DNA of 33,249 bases from Clostridiales bacterium (GTDB lineage Bacteria > Bacillota > Clostridia > Lachnospirales > UBA12420). The stretch spans positions 1-33,249 of the forward strand of contig DMOI01000062.1 in NCBI GenBank assembly GCA_003452395.1, read 5' to 3'. A program made the position numbers and the translations under genes. The notes beneath the pieces were generated by a model. That model ran no database searches, was not told where the DNA came from, and was given only the letters and a program-made list of their open reading frames with translations. This document shows, piece after piece, positions 16,360 through 23,891 of this stretch; positions within the stretch are counted from its first letter, which is position 1, and each line of letters begins with the position of its first letter.

Positions 16360-18006
16360 ATGAAAAAATTATTAGGTCAGATTTTAATAGAAAAAGGATA
16401 TATAGATGATGAAAAATTAAATTTAGCCTTGGACAAGCAAAAACAAACTGATCAAAGGCTTGGGCAAGTACTGCTTTCTATGAGCCTTATTACCTCAGAG
16501 CAAATGGTCAACGCTATGCAAGAACAAGGATATAAGAGAGTTAACATACTAGAAGAAGAACCAGATCGTAACTTGGTACAAACTGTAGATGAAAAATTTA
16601 TGAGAAACAACAGAATAATACCATATAGGTTAGAGGATCAAATATTGCAAGTTGTTACACATGACCCACTTAACTATCAAGTACTTGACTATTTGGAAAA
16701 GCTTTTTGGAGCACTTAAAGTTGAACCCTTGCTTGGAACAGAAGATGAAATAATTAGAACAATAGATAAAATATTTGTTATACATACTAATGATCTTAAT
16801 CAAGAAGAGATGAAAACATCAAACGTTGAAGATGACAGCTATGACGAAGATATAGAGTTAGCAGAAGGGCCACTCGTTGAATTCATAGATGAAATCATAC
16901 ATAGAGCGATAACTCAAAAAGCATCAGATATACATATAGAGCCACAAAGTGGCGAAAATACACGGATTAGATTTAGAATAGACGGAGAGCTGTCTGAAAA
17001 CACTGCTGTTTCAAGACTTTGGCATAAGCAAATAGTATCGCGTATAAAGATTATGGCAAAACTAGATATTTCTAAAAAGTTAGAACCGCAAGATGGACAA
17101 ATTACCATAAAGCATCATAGTGGTAAAGTAGATATTCGTGTGAGTACATTACCTACACTTGCAGGTGAAAAAGTAGTACTACGTATAATTGATAAGAGTA
17201 CATCATTATTTGACATAGCACATTTGGGGTTTGCACCTGAACATCTCAGCATAGTAGAAAATGAGTTAAAGAAAAAGCAAGGTATTATACTTGTTACAGG
17301 GCCTACAGGTTCAGGAAAAACAACCACTTTATATTCAATGCTAACTAAATTAAACAGGCCAAATTTAAATATATCTACGATAGAAGATCCAGTAGAGTTA
17401 CCACTTACAGGTATAAATCAAGTACAAGTTAACAAAAAAGTAGGTTTTGCAGATGCACTTAGGAGTTTATTAAGACAAGACCCTGATGTAATAATGCTAG
17501 GAGAAATAAGAGATTTGGAAACTGCAAAGACTGCAATAAACTCATCTTTAACAGGACACTTATTCTTATCAACTATACATACAAATGACGCAATAGGCGT
17601 TATCTCTAGAATGATAAATATGGGAGTAGAACCTTATCTACTTGCAGATGCATTAAAAATTATAATTTCTCAGAGATTAGTCAGGAAAGTATGCCCTAAA
17701 TGTATGCAGCCAGATGAGGAAGGGCTAAGGCTAGCGAAAAAGATGTTTCCGATAGAGTTTGAGAAAACAGAAACAATATATAAAGGTAAAGGGTGTCCAT
17801 ATTGTTCTAATATGGGATCAGTAGGAAGAGTTGGATTATATGAAATATTTATACCTGATGATGAGATAGCATATATGGTATCCCACAATTTGATAGAAGA
17901 AATAAGAACAAGCAAGAAAGTTGTGCCTATAATACAGGATGCAATCAACAAGGTAAAAGAAGGAACTATTACTTTTAATGAACTTATAGAAAAAATGATG
18001 TATTAA
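16360..18006 (+). CDS. pilB: Type IV pilus extension ATPase PilB
   Basis: This cytoplasmic hexameric ATPase drives pilin polymerisation through PilC. The N-terminal MshEN-type region (1-145) opens with LLGQILIEKGYIDDEKLNLAL, a fold that binds c-di-GMP in some relatives. The catalytic core shows Walker A GPTGSGKT (314-321), an Asp box (ISTIEDPVE, 338-346), Walker B VIMLGEIRD (377-385) and a His box (HLFLSTIHTND, 400-410). A tetracysteine zinc site is present (CPKC 445-448, CPYC 479-482). Length (548) and domain order are normal for PilB/GspE. GGGGGAGG lies 11 bases before the ATG. It is the first gene of the cluster; no pilT retraction ATPase is present in the window. Confidence 0.96.
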   Translation: MKKLLGQILIEKGYIDDEKLNLALDKQKQTDQRLGQVLLSMSLITSEQMVNAMQEQGYKRVNILEEEPDRNLVQTVDEKFMRNNRIIPYRLEDQILQVVTHDPLNYQVLDYLEKLFGALKVEPLLGTEDEIIRTIDKIFVIHTNDLNQEEMKTSNVEDDSYDEDIELAEGPLVEFIDEIIHRAITQKASDIHIEPQSGENTRIRFRIDGELSENTAVSRLWHKQIVSRIKIMAKLDISKKLEPQDGQITIKHHSGKVDIRVSTLPTLAGEKVVLRIIDKSTSLFDIAHLGFAPEHLSIVENELKKKQGIILVTGPTGSGKTTTLYSMLTKLNRPNLNISTIEDPVELPLTGINQVQVNKKVGFADALRSLLRQDPDVIMLGEIRDLETAKTAINSSLTGHLFLSTIHTNDAIGVISRMINMGVEPYLLADALKIIISQRLVRKVCPKCMQPDEEGLRLAKKMFPIEFEKTETIYKGKGCPYCSNMGSVGRVGLYEIFIPDDEIAYMVSHNLIEEIRTSKKVVPIIQDAINKVKEGTITFNELIEKMMY

Positions 18007-18064
18007 TCAAATACTCTCTCAAAGAGAGATAGAGAAGAAAAATAATCTATAGGAGAATGGTAAT

Positions 18065-19252
18065 ATGATATTTAGTTATAGGGCGCAAACATATGAAGGT
18101 AATAATGTCAGTGGCACATTAGATGCAGAAAGCATGCATTCCGTAAAGAACATATTACTGCAGAGAAAGCTGATAGTAAAAAGTATAAAAGAAATAAAAG
18201 AAACAACAACCTTTGATATGTTCGTACAAAAAGTAAACAAGAAGGAAATGATATTTGTATTTAAAAACTTTAGCACTATGCTTAGAGCAGGTATACCTAT
18301 CATGCAATCAGTAGAAATGATGCAGGATCAGGTAAAACAGCCAGCTTTCAGAAGAGCATTGCAAAAGATGAGAATAGATTTAAGCAAAGGTTTGCTACTA
18401 TCACAAAGTATATTAGAAACTAGAATGTTTCCGACACTAGTTCCTGCTATAATTAGAATAGGAGAAGAAACAGGAGGTTTGGATAAGAGCTTTTTGCAGC
18501 TTTCAACATTTTTCCTAAAGCAAGACAAAACAACAGGAAAAATATTTGGAGCAATGCTTTATCCAGTAGTTACTATGGCAACAGCGCTTATAGCGGTATG
18601 GTACCTTACAACAGGAATCTTGCCAACGATACTAAATGTTCTACCTAATAAGGAAGATGTTGGGTGGACTACAAAAGCATTGATGGCAGTTGCAGATTTT
18701 GCAGGGAAAAACCAAGCAATTATAGGCATAACAATTTTAGTATTAATAGTTTTAATTCCATGGTTAGGCACAACAGTTTTCAGCCACCAAAAAGACTACA
18801 TAATTTTAAAAATCCCAGGATTTGGAGATGTTATTAAAAAAACTAAGGCAGTACAGTTTACTACTACGCTCGCAATACTTGTTGAAGCAGGAGTAAATAT
18901 AACGGATGCTTTAGATATAATGATTCAAGTAATAGGGAATGAAGCTTTTAGGGATAATATACGAGCAGTTAAAGGGGGTGTTATAAAAGGAGAGACGATA
19001 AGCAAAAACTTATCTCCAAAACTATTCGACAAATTGGTAATAACAATTGTTTCTATAGGTGAGTCAACAGGAGATATGCAAAAGCCATTACAAGACATTG
19101 CTGAGTTTTTAGATGATGAGGTTGACAGAACTATAAACAACATGATTACACTCATAACTCCAATATCAGTCGTATTTATGGCGGGAATAGTAGCAATAAT
19201 TGTATTTGGAGTAATAGGTCCTATGTACTCCATGTATGGAAGCATACAATAA
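18065..19252 (+). CDS. pilC: Type IV pilus inner-membrane platform protein PilC
   Basis: PilC (GspF family) is the membrane platform that PilB turns to add pilin subunits. The 395 residues start with a short N-terminal segment (FSYRAQTYEGNNVSGTLDAES), followed by two GspF repeats. The first reads FKNFSTMLRAGIPIMQSVEMM and EETGGLDKSF, the second FTTTLAILVEAGVNITDAL and GESTGDMQKPL. Membrane segments lie at about 165-190, 215-235 and 365-392, as usual. It follows pilB by 58 bases, which include a small CTCTC/GAGAG hairpin, and has an AGGAGA site. Confidence 0.95.
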   Translation: MIFSYRAQTYEGNNVSGTLDAESMHSVKNILLQRKLIVKSIKEIKETTTFDMFVQKVNKKEMIFVFKNFSTMLRAGIPIMQSVEMMQDQVKQPAFRRALQKMRIDLSKGLLLSQSILETRMFPTLVPAIIRIGEETGGLDKSFLQLSTFFLKQDKTTGKIFGAMLYPVVTMATALIAVWYLTTGILPTILNVLPNKEDVGWTTKALMAVADFAGKNQAIIGITILVLIVLIPWLGTTVFSHQKDYIILKIPGFGDVIKKTKAVQFTTTLAILVEAGVNITDALDIMIQVIGNEAFRDNIRAVKGGVIKGETISKNLSPKLFDKLVITIVSIGESTGDMQKPLQDIAEFLDDEVDRTINNMITLITPISVVFMAGIVAIIVFGVIGPMYSMYGSIQ

Positions 19253-19276
19253 AATTAAAAATCGAAAGGGGAAATT

Positions 19277-19825
19277 ATGAACATGAAAAAATTAAACAAA
19301 AAAGGATTTACATTACTAGAACTATTAGCAGTACTAGTAATACTAGCAGCACTTGCAACAATAGCAATACCAATCTTTATGAATAAAGGAGCAGAGGCAA
19401 GACTTGCATCTCACAAAGAAAATATAAGAGTTTTAGAAGATGCAGCTCAAAGATATGAGTGGGAAGAGGGACGACCAGCAGCAGATACAACTACATATTA
19501 CACAGAAATAGTACCTGGACATGTATTAATAACTAAAGGATATTTAAAAGATGTTCCAGTAAACCCATACAAAAATGCTACAGTATCAGGTGAAGAAGGG
19601 ACAGAATTCATATATGCAATCGGGAAAAGTACAGTTGCATCTAGAGGAAATATTACAGAAGCAAAACTTATAGCAAACGGTACGACAACAGAACCATCAG
19701 AAGTTACTGCTGCAGGAGATATTATAACAGCCGGAACAGGAGTATGGATTGAGGCTAAACCAGAAATAAAGATAAATGCAGCTGGAGATAATGTTGAAGT
19801 AGGAGCTATACCAGCAGTATCATAA
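19277..19825 (+). CDS. Type IV pilin 1 (182 aa)
   Basis: A prepilin with leader MNMKKLNKKG, cleaved after G10 by prepilin peptidase, leaving F11 as the N-methylated first residue and E15 as the conserved E5. The hydrophobic helix (FTLLELLAVLVILAALATIA) anchors the subunit before assembly and forms the filament core afterwards. The globular part (about 55-182) contains YEWEEGRPA and a Thr/Ala/Gly-rich C-terminus and has no cysteines. Position directly after pilC and length suggest a major pilin. It shares its first 45 residues almost completely with the next gene. AAAGGGG precedes the ATG. Confidence 0.93.
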   Translation: MNMKKLNKKGFTLLELLAVLVILAALATIAIPIFMNKGAEARLASHKENIRVLEDAAQRYEWEEGRPAADTTTYYTEIVPGHVLITKGYLKDVPVNPYKNATVSGEEGTEFIYAIGKSTVASRGNITEAKLIANGTTTEPSEVTAAGDIITAGTGVWIEAKPEIKINAAGDNVEVGAIPAVS

Positions 19826-19889
19826 TTAGTAAAAAATGTATTTTTAAAAAGCATGTATATTATATAATAATAAAATGGAGGAGAAAACA

Positions 19890-20456
19890 ATGAAAAAATT
19901 AAATCAAAAAGGATTTACATTATTGGAACTATTAGCAGTATTAGTAATACTAGCGGCACTCGCAACAATAGCGATACCAATCTTTATGAATAAAGGGGCA
20001 GAAGCAAGACTACAAGCTAATAAATCAAACTTAAGAGAAATAATAAATGCTGTTCAAAGATATGAATGGGATAATGGTACACCAGACCCAACAGTTGGTG
20101 CAGAATCAGACACATACTATACTATATTGACAGATGCTCACCCTATAGTGGATGATGGACTTTTAACTACAGCACCTGTATCACCATATAAAAATGTTAC
20201 TAATTACAAAAATTTTGTATATTGCATAGGTAGAGATGGTACTTCTGGGAATACAATTGTAAAACTAGTTGCAGTTGACGCTGGAGTTGACGGTGTAACA
20301 GATGCAGATGCAGCACCAGCAAGAACAACGCTTTTAAATGTGGGTGATGGTGTTGACGAAGGGAAATTCCTTACTAATACAAAGGTATATGAAGTAACTG
20401 AAGATGCTACAACCACTACAGATCTTAGTGATGTAAAACACACAGTGATAAGTTAA
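19890..20456 (+). CDS. Type IV pilin 2 (188 aa), paralogue of pilin 1
   Basis: The start at 19890 follows GGAGGAG by six bases; the upstream ATG at 19875 overlaps that site. The leader MKKLNQKG is cleaved before F9. The mature helix is identical to that of pilin 1 through PIFMNKGAEARL. YEWDNGTPDP matches YEWEEGRPA, after which the two proteins diverge into different Thr/Asp/Val-rich globular domains. The common head and changed body are what tandem duplication followed by diversification of the exposed face would give. A strong hairpin follows the stop codon. Confidence 0.93.
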   Translation: MKKLNQKGFTLLELLAVLVILAALATIAIPIFMNKGAEARLQANKSNLREIINAVQRYEWDNGTPDPTVGAESDTYYTILTDAHPIVDDGLLTTAPVSPYKNVTNYKNFVYCIGRDGTSGNTIVKLVAVDAGVDGVTDADAAPARTTLLNVGDGVDEGKFLTNTKVYEVTEDATTTTDLSDVKHTVIS

Positions 20457-20468
20457 TATTATGTTTCC

Positions 20469-20504
20469 ACATATACATAAGGCCATGAGGCCTTATGTAT
20501 ATGT
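20469..20504 (+). other. Perfect 16-bp hairpin between pilin genes
   Basis: Arms 20469-20484 and 20489-20504 pair without mismatch around ATGA. No T-run follows, so it is a poor terminator. It more likely protects the 3' end of the upstream pilin message or marks a processing site, allowing pilins 1 and 2 to be made in excess over the downstream genes. Confidence 0.65.
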
Positions 20505-20510
20505 TATAAT
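20502..20510 (+). promoter_or_regulatory. Possible internal promoter before pilin 3
   Basis: TGTTATAAT matches an extended -10 element and overlaps the right arm of the hairpin; the -35 position is non-consensus. Transcription would begin near 20517, just before the ribosome-binding site at 20524. Confidence 0.35.
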
Positions 20511-20536
20511 TGACAAACAGACAAGAGGTGATAGTA

Positions 20537-20827
20537 ATGTTAAAAAACAATAAAGGATTTACCTTATTAGAATTACTAGCAGTATTAGTAATTTTGGCAG
20601 CATTGGCTATGATAGCGATACCAATTTTTACCAATAAAGGCGAAGAAGCTAGAACACAATCTAATAACGTAAATATTCAAGAGATCCAAAAGGTAGCTCA
20701 AAGCTATGAATGGGATAAAGACTCAACAGTTGAGCCGACTACATTTTATGGTGAAATAACTGAAGGACATCCACTTGTTGTCGACGGATACTTAAAAGAA
20801 GAAGTGAAAAACCCATGGGAAAACTAG
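20537..20827 (+). CDS. Short type IV pilin 3 (96 aa)
   Basis: The start at 20537 follows AGAGGTGAT (20524-20532). The leader MLKNNKG is cleaved before F8, and the helix FTLLELLAVLVILAALAMIAIP is nearly that of pilins 1 and 2. The globular part stops after VDGYLKEEVKNPWEN, a position that corresponds to about the middle of pilin 1 (GYLKDVPVNPYKN). The protein therefore lacks the whole C-terminal half of its paralogues. It could be a natural minor pilin or a truncated copy. Its last 13 bases overlap the next gene, so translation is probably coupled. Confidence 0.88.
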   Translation: MLKNNKGFTLLELLAVLVILAALAMIAIPIFTNKGEEARTQSNNVNIQEIQKVAQSYEWDKDSTVEPTTFYGEITEGHPLVVDGYLKEEVKNPWEN

Positions 20828-21270
20828 ATATACATAATAAAAAGGGATTTACATTTTTAGAATTAATAGCAGTGCTAATAATTATGTCTGTATTATCTCT
20901 TTTAGCAATACCAACATATCAAAAAGTCGTAAAAAATATGGCAAATACAAATGTGTCAAGTCAAGTAAGATCGATTCTTAATGTGGCCGAAAGCACAGCA
21001 AAGGTTAATTTAAAGAAGACAAAGGTTAGGTTTCAGCAAAAGCAAATAGATTTGATTTTAATGTACAAGCCAGTTGATTCATGGATAGATGAGAAAATAC
21101 TAGAAGTAATATATCTTGATGAACATGTAAGCATAGATTCTGAACAAGAAGTTATATATGATATAAATGGTTTTCCAGAGGAGAATGTTATAGTAGGCAT
21201 AAAAGCAGGGTCTTCAGATATAGAGCTTAGTATTAATAAAGATGGAACTGTTATAATACAAGATATATAA
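20815..21270 (+). CDS. Minor type IV pilin / pseudopilin (151 aa)
   Basis: Leader MGKLDIHNKKG, then F12-T-F-L-E with E5 kept, and a hydrophobic helix (LIAVLIIMSVLSLLAIPTY). The body is charged (KVNLKKTKVRFQQKQ) and ends in short beta strands (IELSINKDGTVIIQDI). It is not a close paralogue of pilins 1-3. The ATG lies inside the end of pilin 3, giving a 13-base overlap and a weak ribosome-binding site (GAAGTGA), which implies translational coupling. Confidence 0.88.
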   Translation: MGKLDIHNKKGFTFLELIAVLIIMSVLSLLAIPTYQKVVKNMANTNVSSQVRSILNVAESTAKVNLKKTKVRFQQKQIDLILMYKPVDSWIDEKILEVIYLDEHVSIDSEQEVIYDINGFPEENVIVGIKAGSSDIELSINKDGTVIIQDI

Positions 21271-21289
21271 AGATAGGTTGTGATAGAAG

Positions 21290-21604
21290 ATGTCTTATAT
21301 AGAAATATTGATTACTACAGTAATATTAGGAATAATAATGATACCCATTACTATGTCAATGACTGATAACGTTTATACAGTGGCAGAAAATGTGGGGCTT
21401 GAGAGAGCTGTTACAATAGCACAAAAAGAGATAGGATATCAGCTAATAGGACTTGCGTCAACACCAGTTGAGGGCTATACAGTGATAAAAGATATACAAG
21501 CAGCAGAAAATTACGTAAAGGTAACGGTTACATGGAAAGTTGCTGGAGAAAGCAAAGAATATGTTTTATATGGAACAATACCGGTAACTGACTATAATAG
21601 TTAG
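21290..21604 (+). CDS. Leaderless pseudopilin-like protein (104 aa)
   Basis: The product begins MSYIEILITTVILGIIMIP, which aligns with the mature start of minor pseudopilins (GMSLIE-type, PilV/GspI): Met at +1, Glu at +5, then a hydrophobic helix. An in-frame TAG lies two codons upstream of the ATG, so no KxxG leader can be read in this frame, and a GTGAT-type site sits five bases before the ATG. The body ends in beta strands (YVKVTVTWKVAGESKEYVLYG). It is either a pseudopilin that bypasses leader cleavage or a gene that lost its leader. Its place among minor pilin genes supports a pilus role. Confidence 0.8.
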   Translation: MSYIEILITTVILGIIMIPITMSMTDNVYTVAENVGLERAVTIAQKEIGYQLIGLASTPVEGYTVIKDIQAAENYVKVTVTWKVAGESKEYVLYGTIPVTDYNS

Positions 21605-21619
21605 AAAAACTGGGGCAAA

Positions 21620-22429
21620 ATGTGGAAGGTGATTTTTATAAAACAAAAAATCAAATCAAATAAAGGGTTCACATTGCTAGAACTTTTAATAAGTTTAATA
21701 ATAATAAGTATTATGTTTGTAACATTAGTAGCTATATATACAACAATGACAACAGGTTTTTTCGAAGGTTCGGAAAAGATGAAAGGTATACATGAGAAAA
21801 CAAGAATCATAAATTTAATAAAAAGAGACTTGATATATGGAACGGAAGTTGAGACTTTAAATGGTGGATTAGATTTAAAATTGATACAACCAGATGAAAC
21901 AGTTATTGTATACTCATTCGAAATAGACAAATTAACTAGGAAAGTAGGAGTAGCAGAGCCTACAGACATATTGAGCGGATTGTCAAATGTAAGCTTTCAA
22001 GTAAAACAAAATGAAGCGTATGTAACAGTTAGTTCAGAAACAGTAGGAGTGGCGGGAAACACGATACCATTAGCAGTAACTGGTGGGTTTGTTAAATCAG
22101 CTGAAACGCTCGTAGGCGGAGCTATAGAAGCTTTAGCAACAGGAACAATAACTTATATAGCAGGAGAAGGAACAGTAAGCGTAGATGGAACTACATTTAT
22201 TTACAACTCAGGTGATGCTGAGGGTAATAATTTTATAACAATTGATGATTTGGTACTAGATATAGATGCACTACCTAACGTAAGTGCAAAAAAGGAAGTT
22301 AGAAATAGTTATGTACAAGTACAAGGAACATTAACCGGGAAAACAAGTAAATCAACAATAGATTTTGAATATGTATTTGAGTTATTAGATAAAAAGTGGG
22401 AATTTGGTTATGAGTATCCAGATGAATAG
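21620..22429 (+). CDS. Minor type IV pilin, PilW-like (269 aa)
   Basis: The prepilin site reads KSNKG-FTLLELL with E5 kept, followed by the helix LISLIIISIMFVTLVAIYT. From the ATG at 21620 (GGGG site four bases before) the leader is 16 residues and unusually hydrophobic (MWKVIFIKQK). A better Shine-Dalgarno sequence, GAAGGTGAT at 21625-21632, lies just inside and would suit a rare non-ATG start a few bases on, giving a normal short leader; this is unresolved. The large body is beta-rich (VSFQVKQNEAYVTVSS, GTITYIAGEGTVSVDGTT), as in PilW-type minor pilins that prime assembly at the tip. Confidence 0.85.
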   Translation: MWKVIFIKQKIKSNKGFTLLELLISLIIISIMFVTLVAIYTTMTTGFFEGSEKMKGIHEKTRIINLIKRDLIYGTEVETLNGGLDLKLIQPDETVIVYSFEIDKLTRKVGVAEPTDILSGLSNVSFQVKQNEAYVTVSSETVGVAGNTIPLAVTGGFVKSAETLVGGAIEALATGTITYIAGEGTVSVDGTTFIYNSGDAEGNNFITIDDLVLDIDALPNVSAKKEVRNSYVQVQGTLTGKTSKSTIDFEYVFELLDKKWEFGYEYPDE

Positions 22430-22455
22430 ATGTTATAGAAGTGAGGTTATGAGCC

Positions 22456-23337
22456 ATGAATGTTATAGGTATACAATTCTTAAAGAAATCAATATCAGTT
22501 GCTTTATATGATAAAAACATATTGGCAGGCAGGACTATATCTTCAGAGCAAATAATAGATGAGTCTGATTATGCTGTTTATTTGAATAACATTTTTGAAG
22601 AGTTGACTTTACATAAAAAAGATAAATGTAAAGTTGTAATATCTTTGCCTACAGAGCTTGTGGAAGTATTTGCATTGAAACAATTAGTTCCTATTACTAA
22701 AAACATTTTCACAAAAAGAGGAAAACAAAACTTGATAATTGGACAAATAGAAAGTATTTTAGAAAAAAGCACTCATGAGTATATTATTGAGTATGACATA
22801 ATAGACGAAAAGCAATTATATAACAACAAAATCCTTACTACTATTTTGTGTATTAAAATAGAAGAAGCGGTAAGGTTTATAAATAAAGTTAATTCTTTTA
22901 AAAACATGATACCTATTGCAATAGATACAGAGTATGAAGCATTAAGAAGGTTAATATCTGCAGATTACAAAGACATAGCGATAATAAACTTTTTTACGGA
23001 AGATAAGGAAATGATAGGTCTTTATATGTATAGAGATTTTAAACTTATTGGACTAAGATATCTATATAAAGAACTATATGATACAGACTCAATAGTATCA
23101 GAAACAGAAAGGATGGAAACATACTGTAAAACTTTTTATAGAGATTTTGGTATTGAAAGATGTTTTGTTTTTGGAGGCAAAGAAGAAATCGCGGAAATTC
23201 TAAAAAACGAGAATGTACAGGAACATGAACTTTCATCATGCCCATTTGCTGTGGCGGCAGGACTTGCTATAAAAGAAGAGTATGAGAAAAAGAGGATGAA
23301 AGATAAAAAAGGTGGTGTCAACAAAGATGGCATATAA
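22456..23337 (+). CDS. pilM: Type IV pilus assembly protein PilM-like
   Basis: PilM is a cytoplasmic actin-like protein that binds the N-terminal tail of PilN and links the alignment complex to the motor. The 293 residues start MNVIGIQFLKKSISVAL, a divergent actin-fold first strand (normally D-I-G-S-x-x-I-K), and contain CKVVISLPTELVEVF and IPIAIDTEYEAL in the expected places. A second-half motif, CFVFGGKEE, occupies the phosphate-2-like GG position. The usual phosphate-1 glycines are weakly conserved, so ATP binding may be reduced. The assignment rests on the pilM-pilN-pilO order as much as on sequence. Its end overlaps pilN by 11 bases. Confidence 0.82.
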   Translation: MNVIGIQFLKKSISVALYDKNILAGRTISSEQIIDESDYAVYLNNIFEELTLHKKDKCKVVISLPTELVEVFALKQLVPITKNIFTKRGKQNLIIGQIESILEKSTHEYIIEYDIIDEKQLYNNKILTTILCIKIEEAVRFINKVNSFKNMIPIAIDTEYEALRRLISADYKDIAIINFFTEDKEMIGLYMYRDFKLIGLRYLYKELYDTDSIVSETERMETYCKTFYRDFGIERCFVFGGKEEIAEILKNENVQEHELSSCPFAVAAGLAIKEEYEKKRMKDKKGGVNKDGI

Positions 23338-23869
23338 TTTGATACCAAAGGAATTCAAACCACAAAAGCCATTGTACATAGCATACATAGTCTCGGGTAT
23401 TTATGCCATCGTATGCGTAATAATAGGAATGACTATTTTTAATGCAAACACTACATATTCGGGCGCACAAGCAGAAAATAAAACTAACCAAGATATTCTT
23501 ATTGAGAAAGAAACACAAAATCAAAAACTAACCAAGGAATATGATGTTTTAAATAAAAGCTTAGAGGATAACCAAGAATATAAAGCAAAGGTAAGATTGA
23601 AAAATGAGTATGAAACTATTACGCAAAGTTATGGATTTAAATATAGTGATTTCATTCAAAAGTTAGGAACAATAACGCCAGTACAAGTAGGTATACAATC
23701 TATAAAAACTGAAAAGGAAAACTTAATAATAGAGGTAGGAGCGACCAGTAAAGAATATTTTGATATCTTTGAAAATGAATTAAAAGGATTGAAACTATTT
23801 TCGAATATATCGTCAAATGTCATAGGGGAGCAAGATAGCAAAACATATAAAGTGATATGCAAAAAATAA
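23327..23869 (+). CDS. pilN: Type IV pilus assembly protein PilN-like
   Basis: The start at 23327 follows an AAAGGTGG site, 11 bases inside the end of pilM. The 180-residue product has a short cytoplasmic tail (MAYNLIPKEFKPQKP) of the type that PilM binds, one membrane helix (about 16-38) and a coiled coil (about 50-95). A small alpha-beta domain (IQSIKTEKENLIIEVGATSKEYFDIFENEL) follows, the ferredoxin-like domain of PilN. These features and the gene order support the call. Confidence 0.85.
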   Translation: MAYNLIPKEFKPQKPLYIAYIVSGIYAIVCVIIGMTIFNANTTYSGAQAENKTNQDILIEKETQNQKLTKEYDVLNKSLEDNQEYKAKVRLKNEYETITQSYGFKYSDFIQKLGTITPVQVGIQSIKTEKENLIIEVGATSKEYFDIFENELKGLKLFSNISSNVIGEQDSKTYKVICKK

Positions 23870-23891
23870 TCGTAAGAGTGAGGTGAAATAC

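Noticed and set aside
20510..20515. A perfect TTGACA before pilin 3
   Set aside because: A -10 element at the right distance would fall on the ribosome-binding site and start codon region (near 20533), where no TATAAT-like sequence exists.
21625..21640. ATA codon at 21638 as the start of the PilW-like gene
   Set aside because: The Shine-Dalgarno sequence before it is good and the leader would look normal, but ATA starts are very rare; the ATG at 21620 is kept and the doubt noted.
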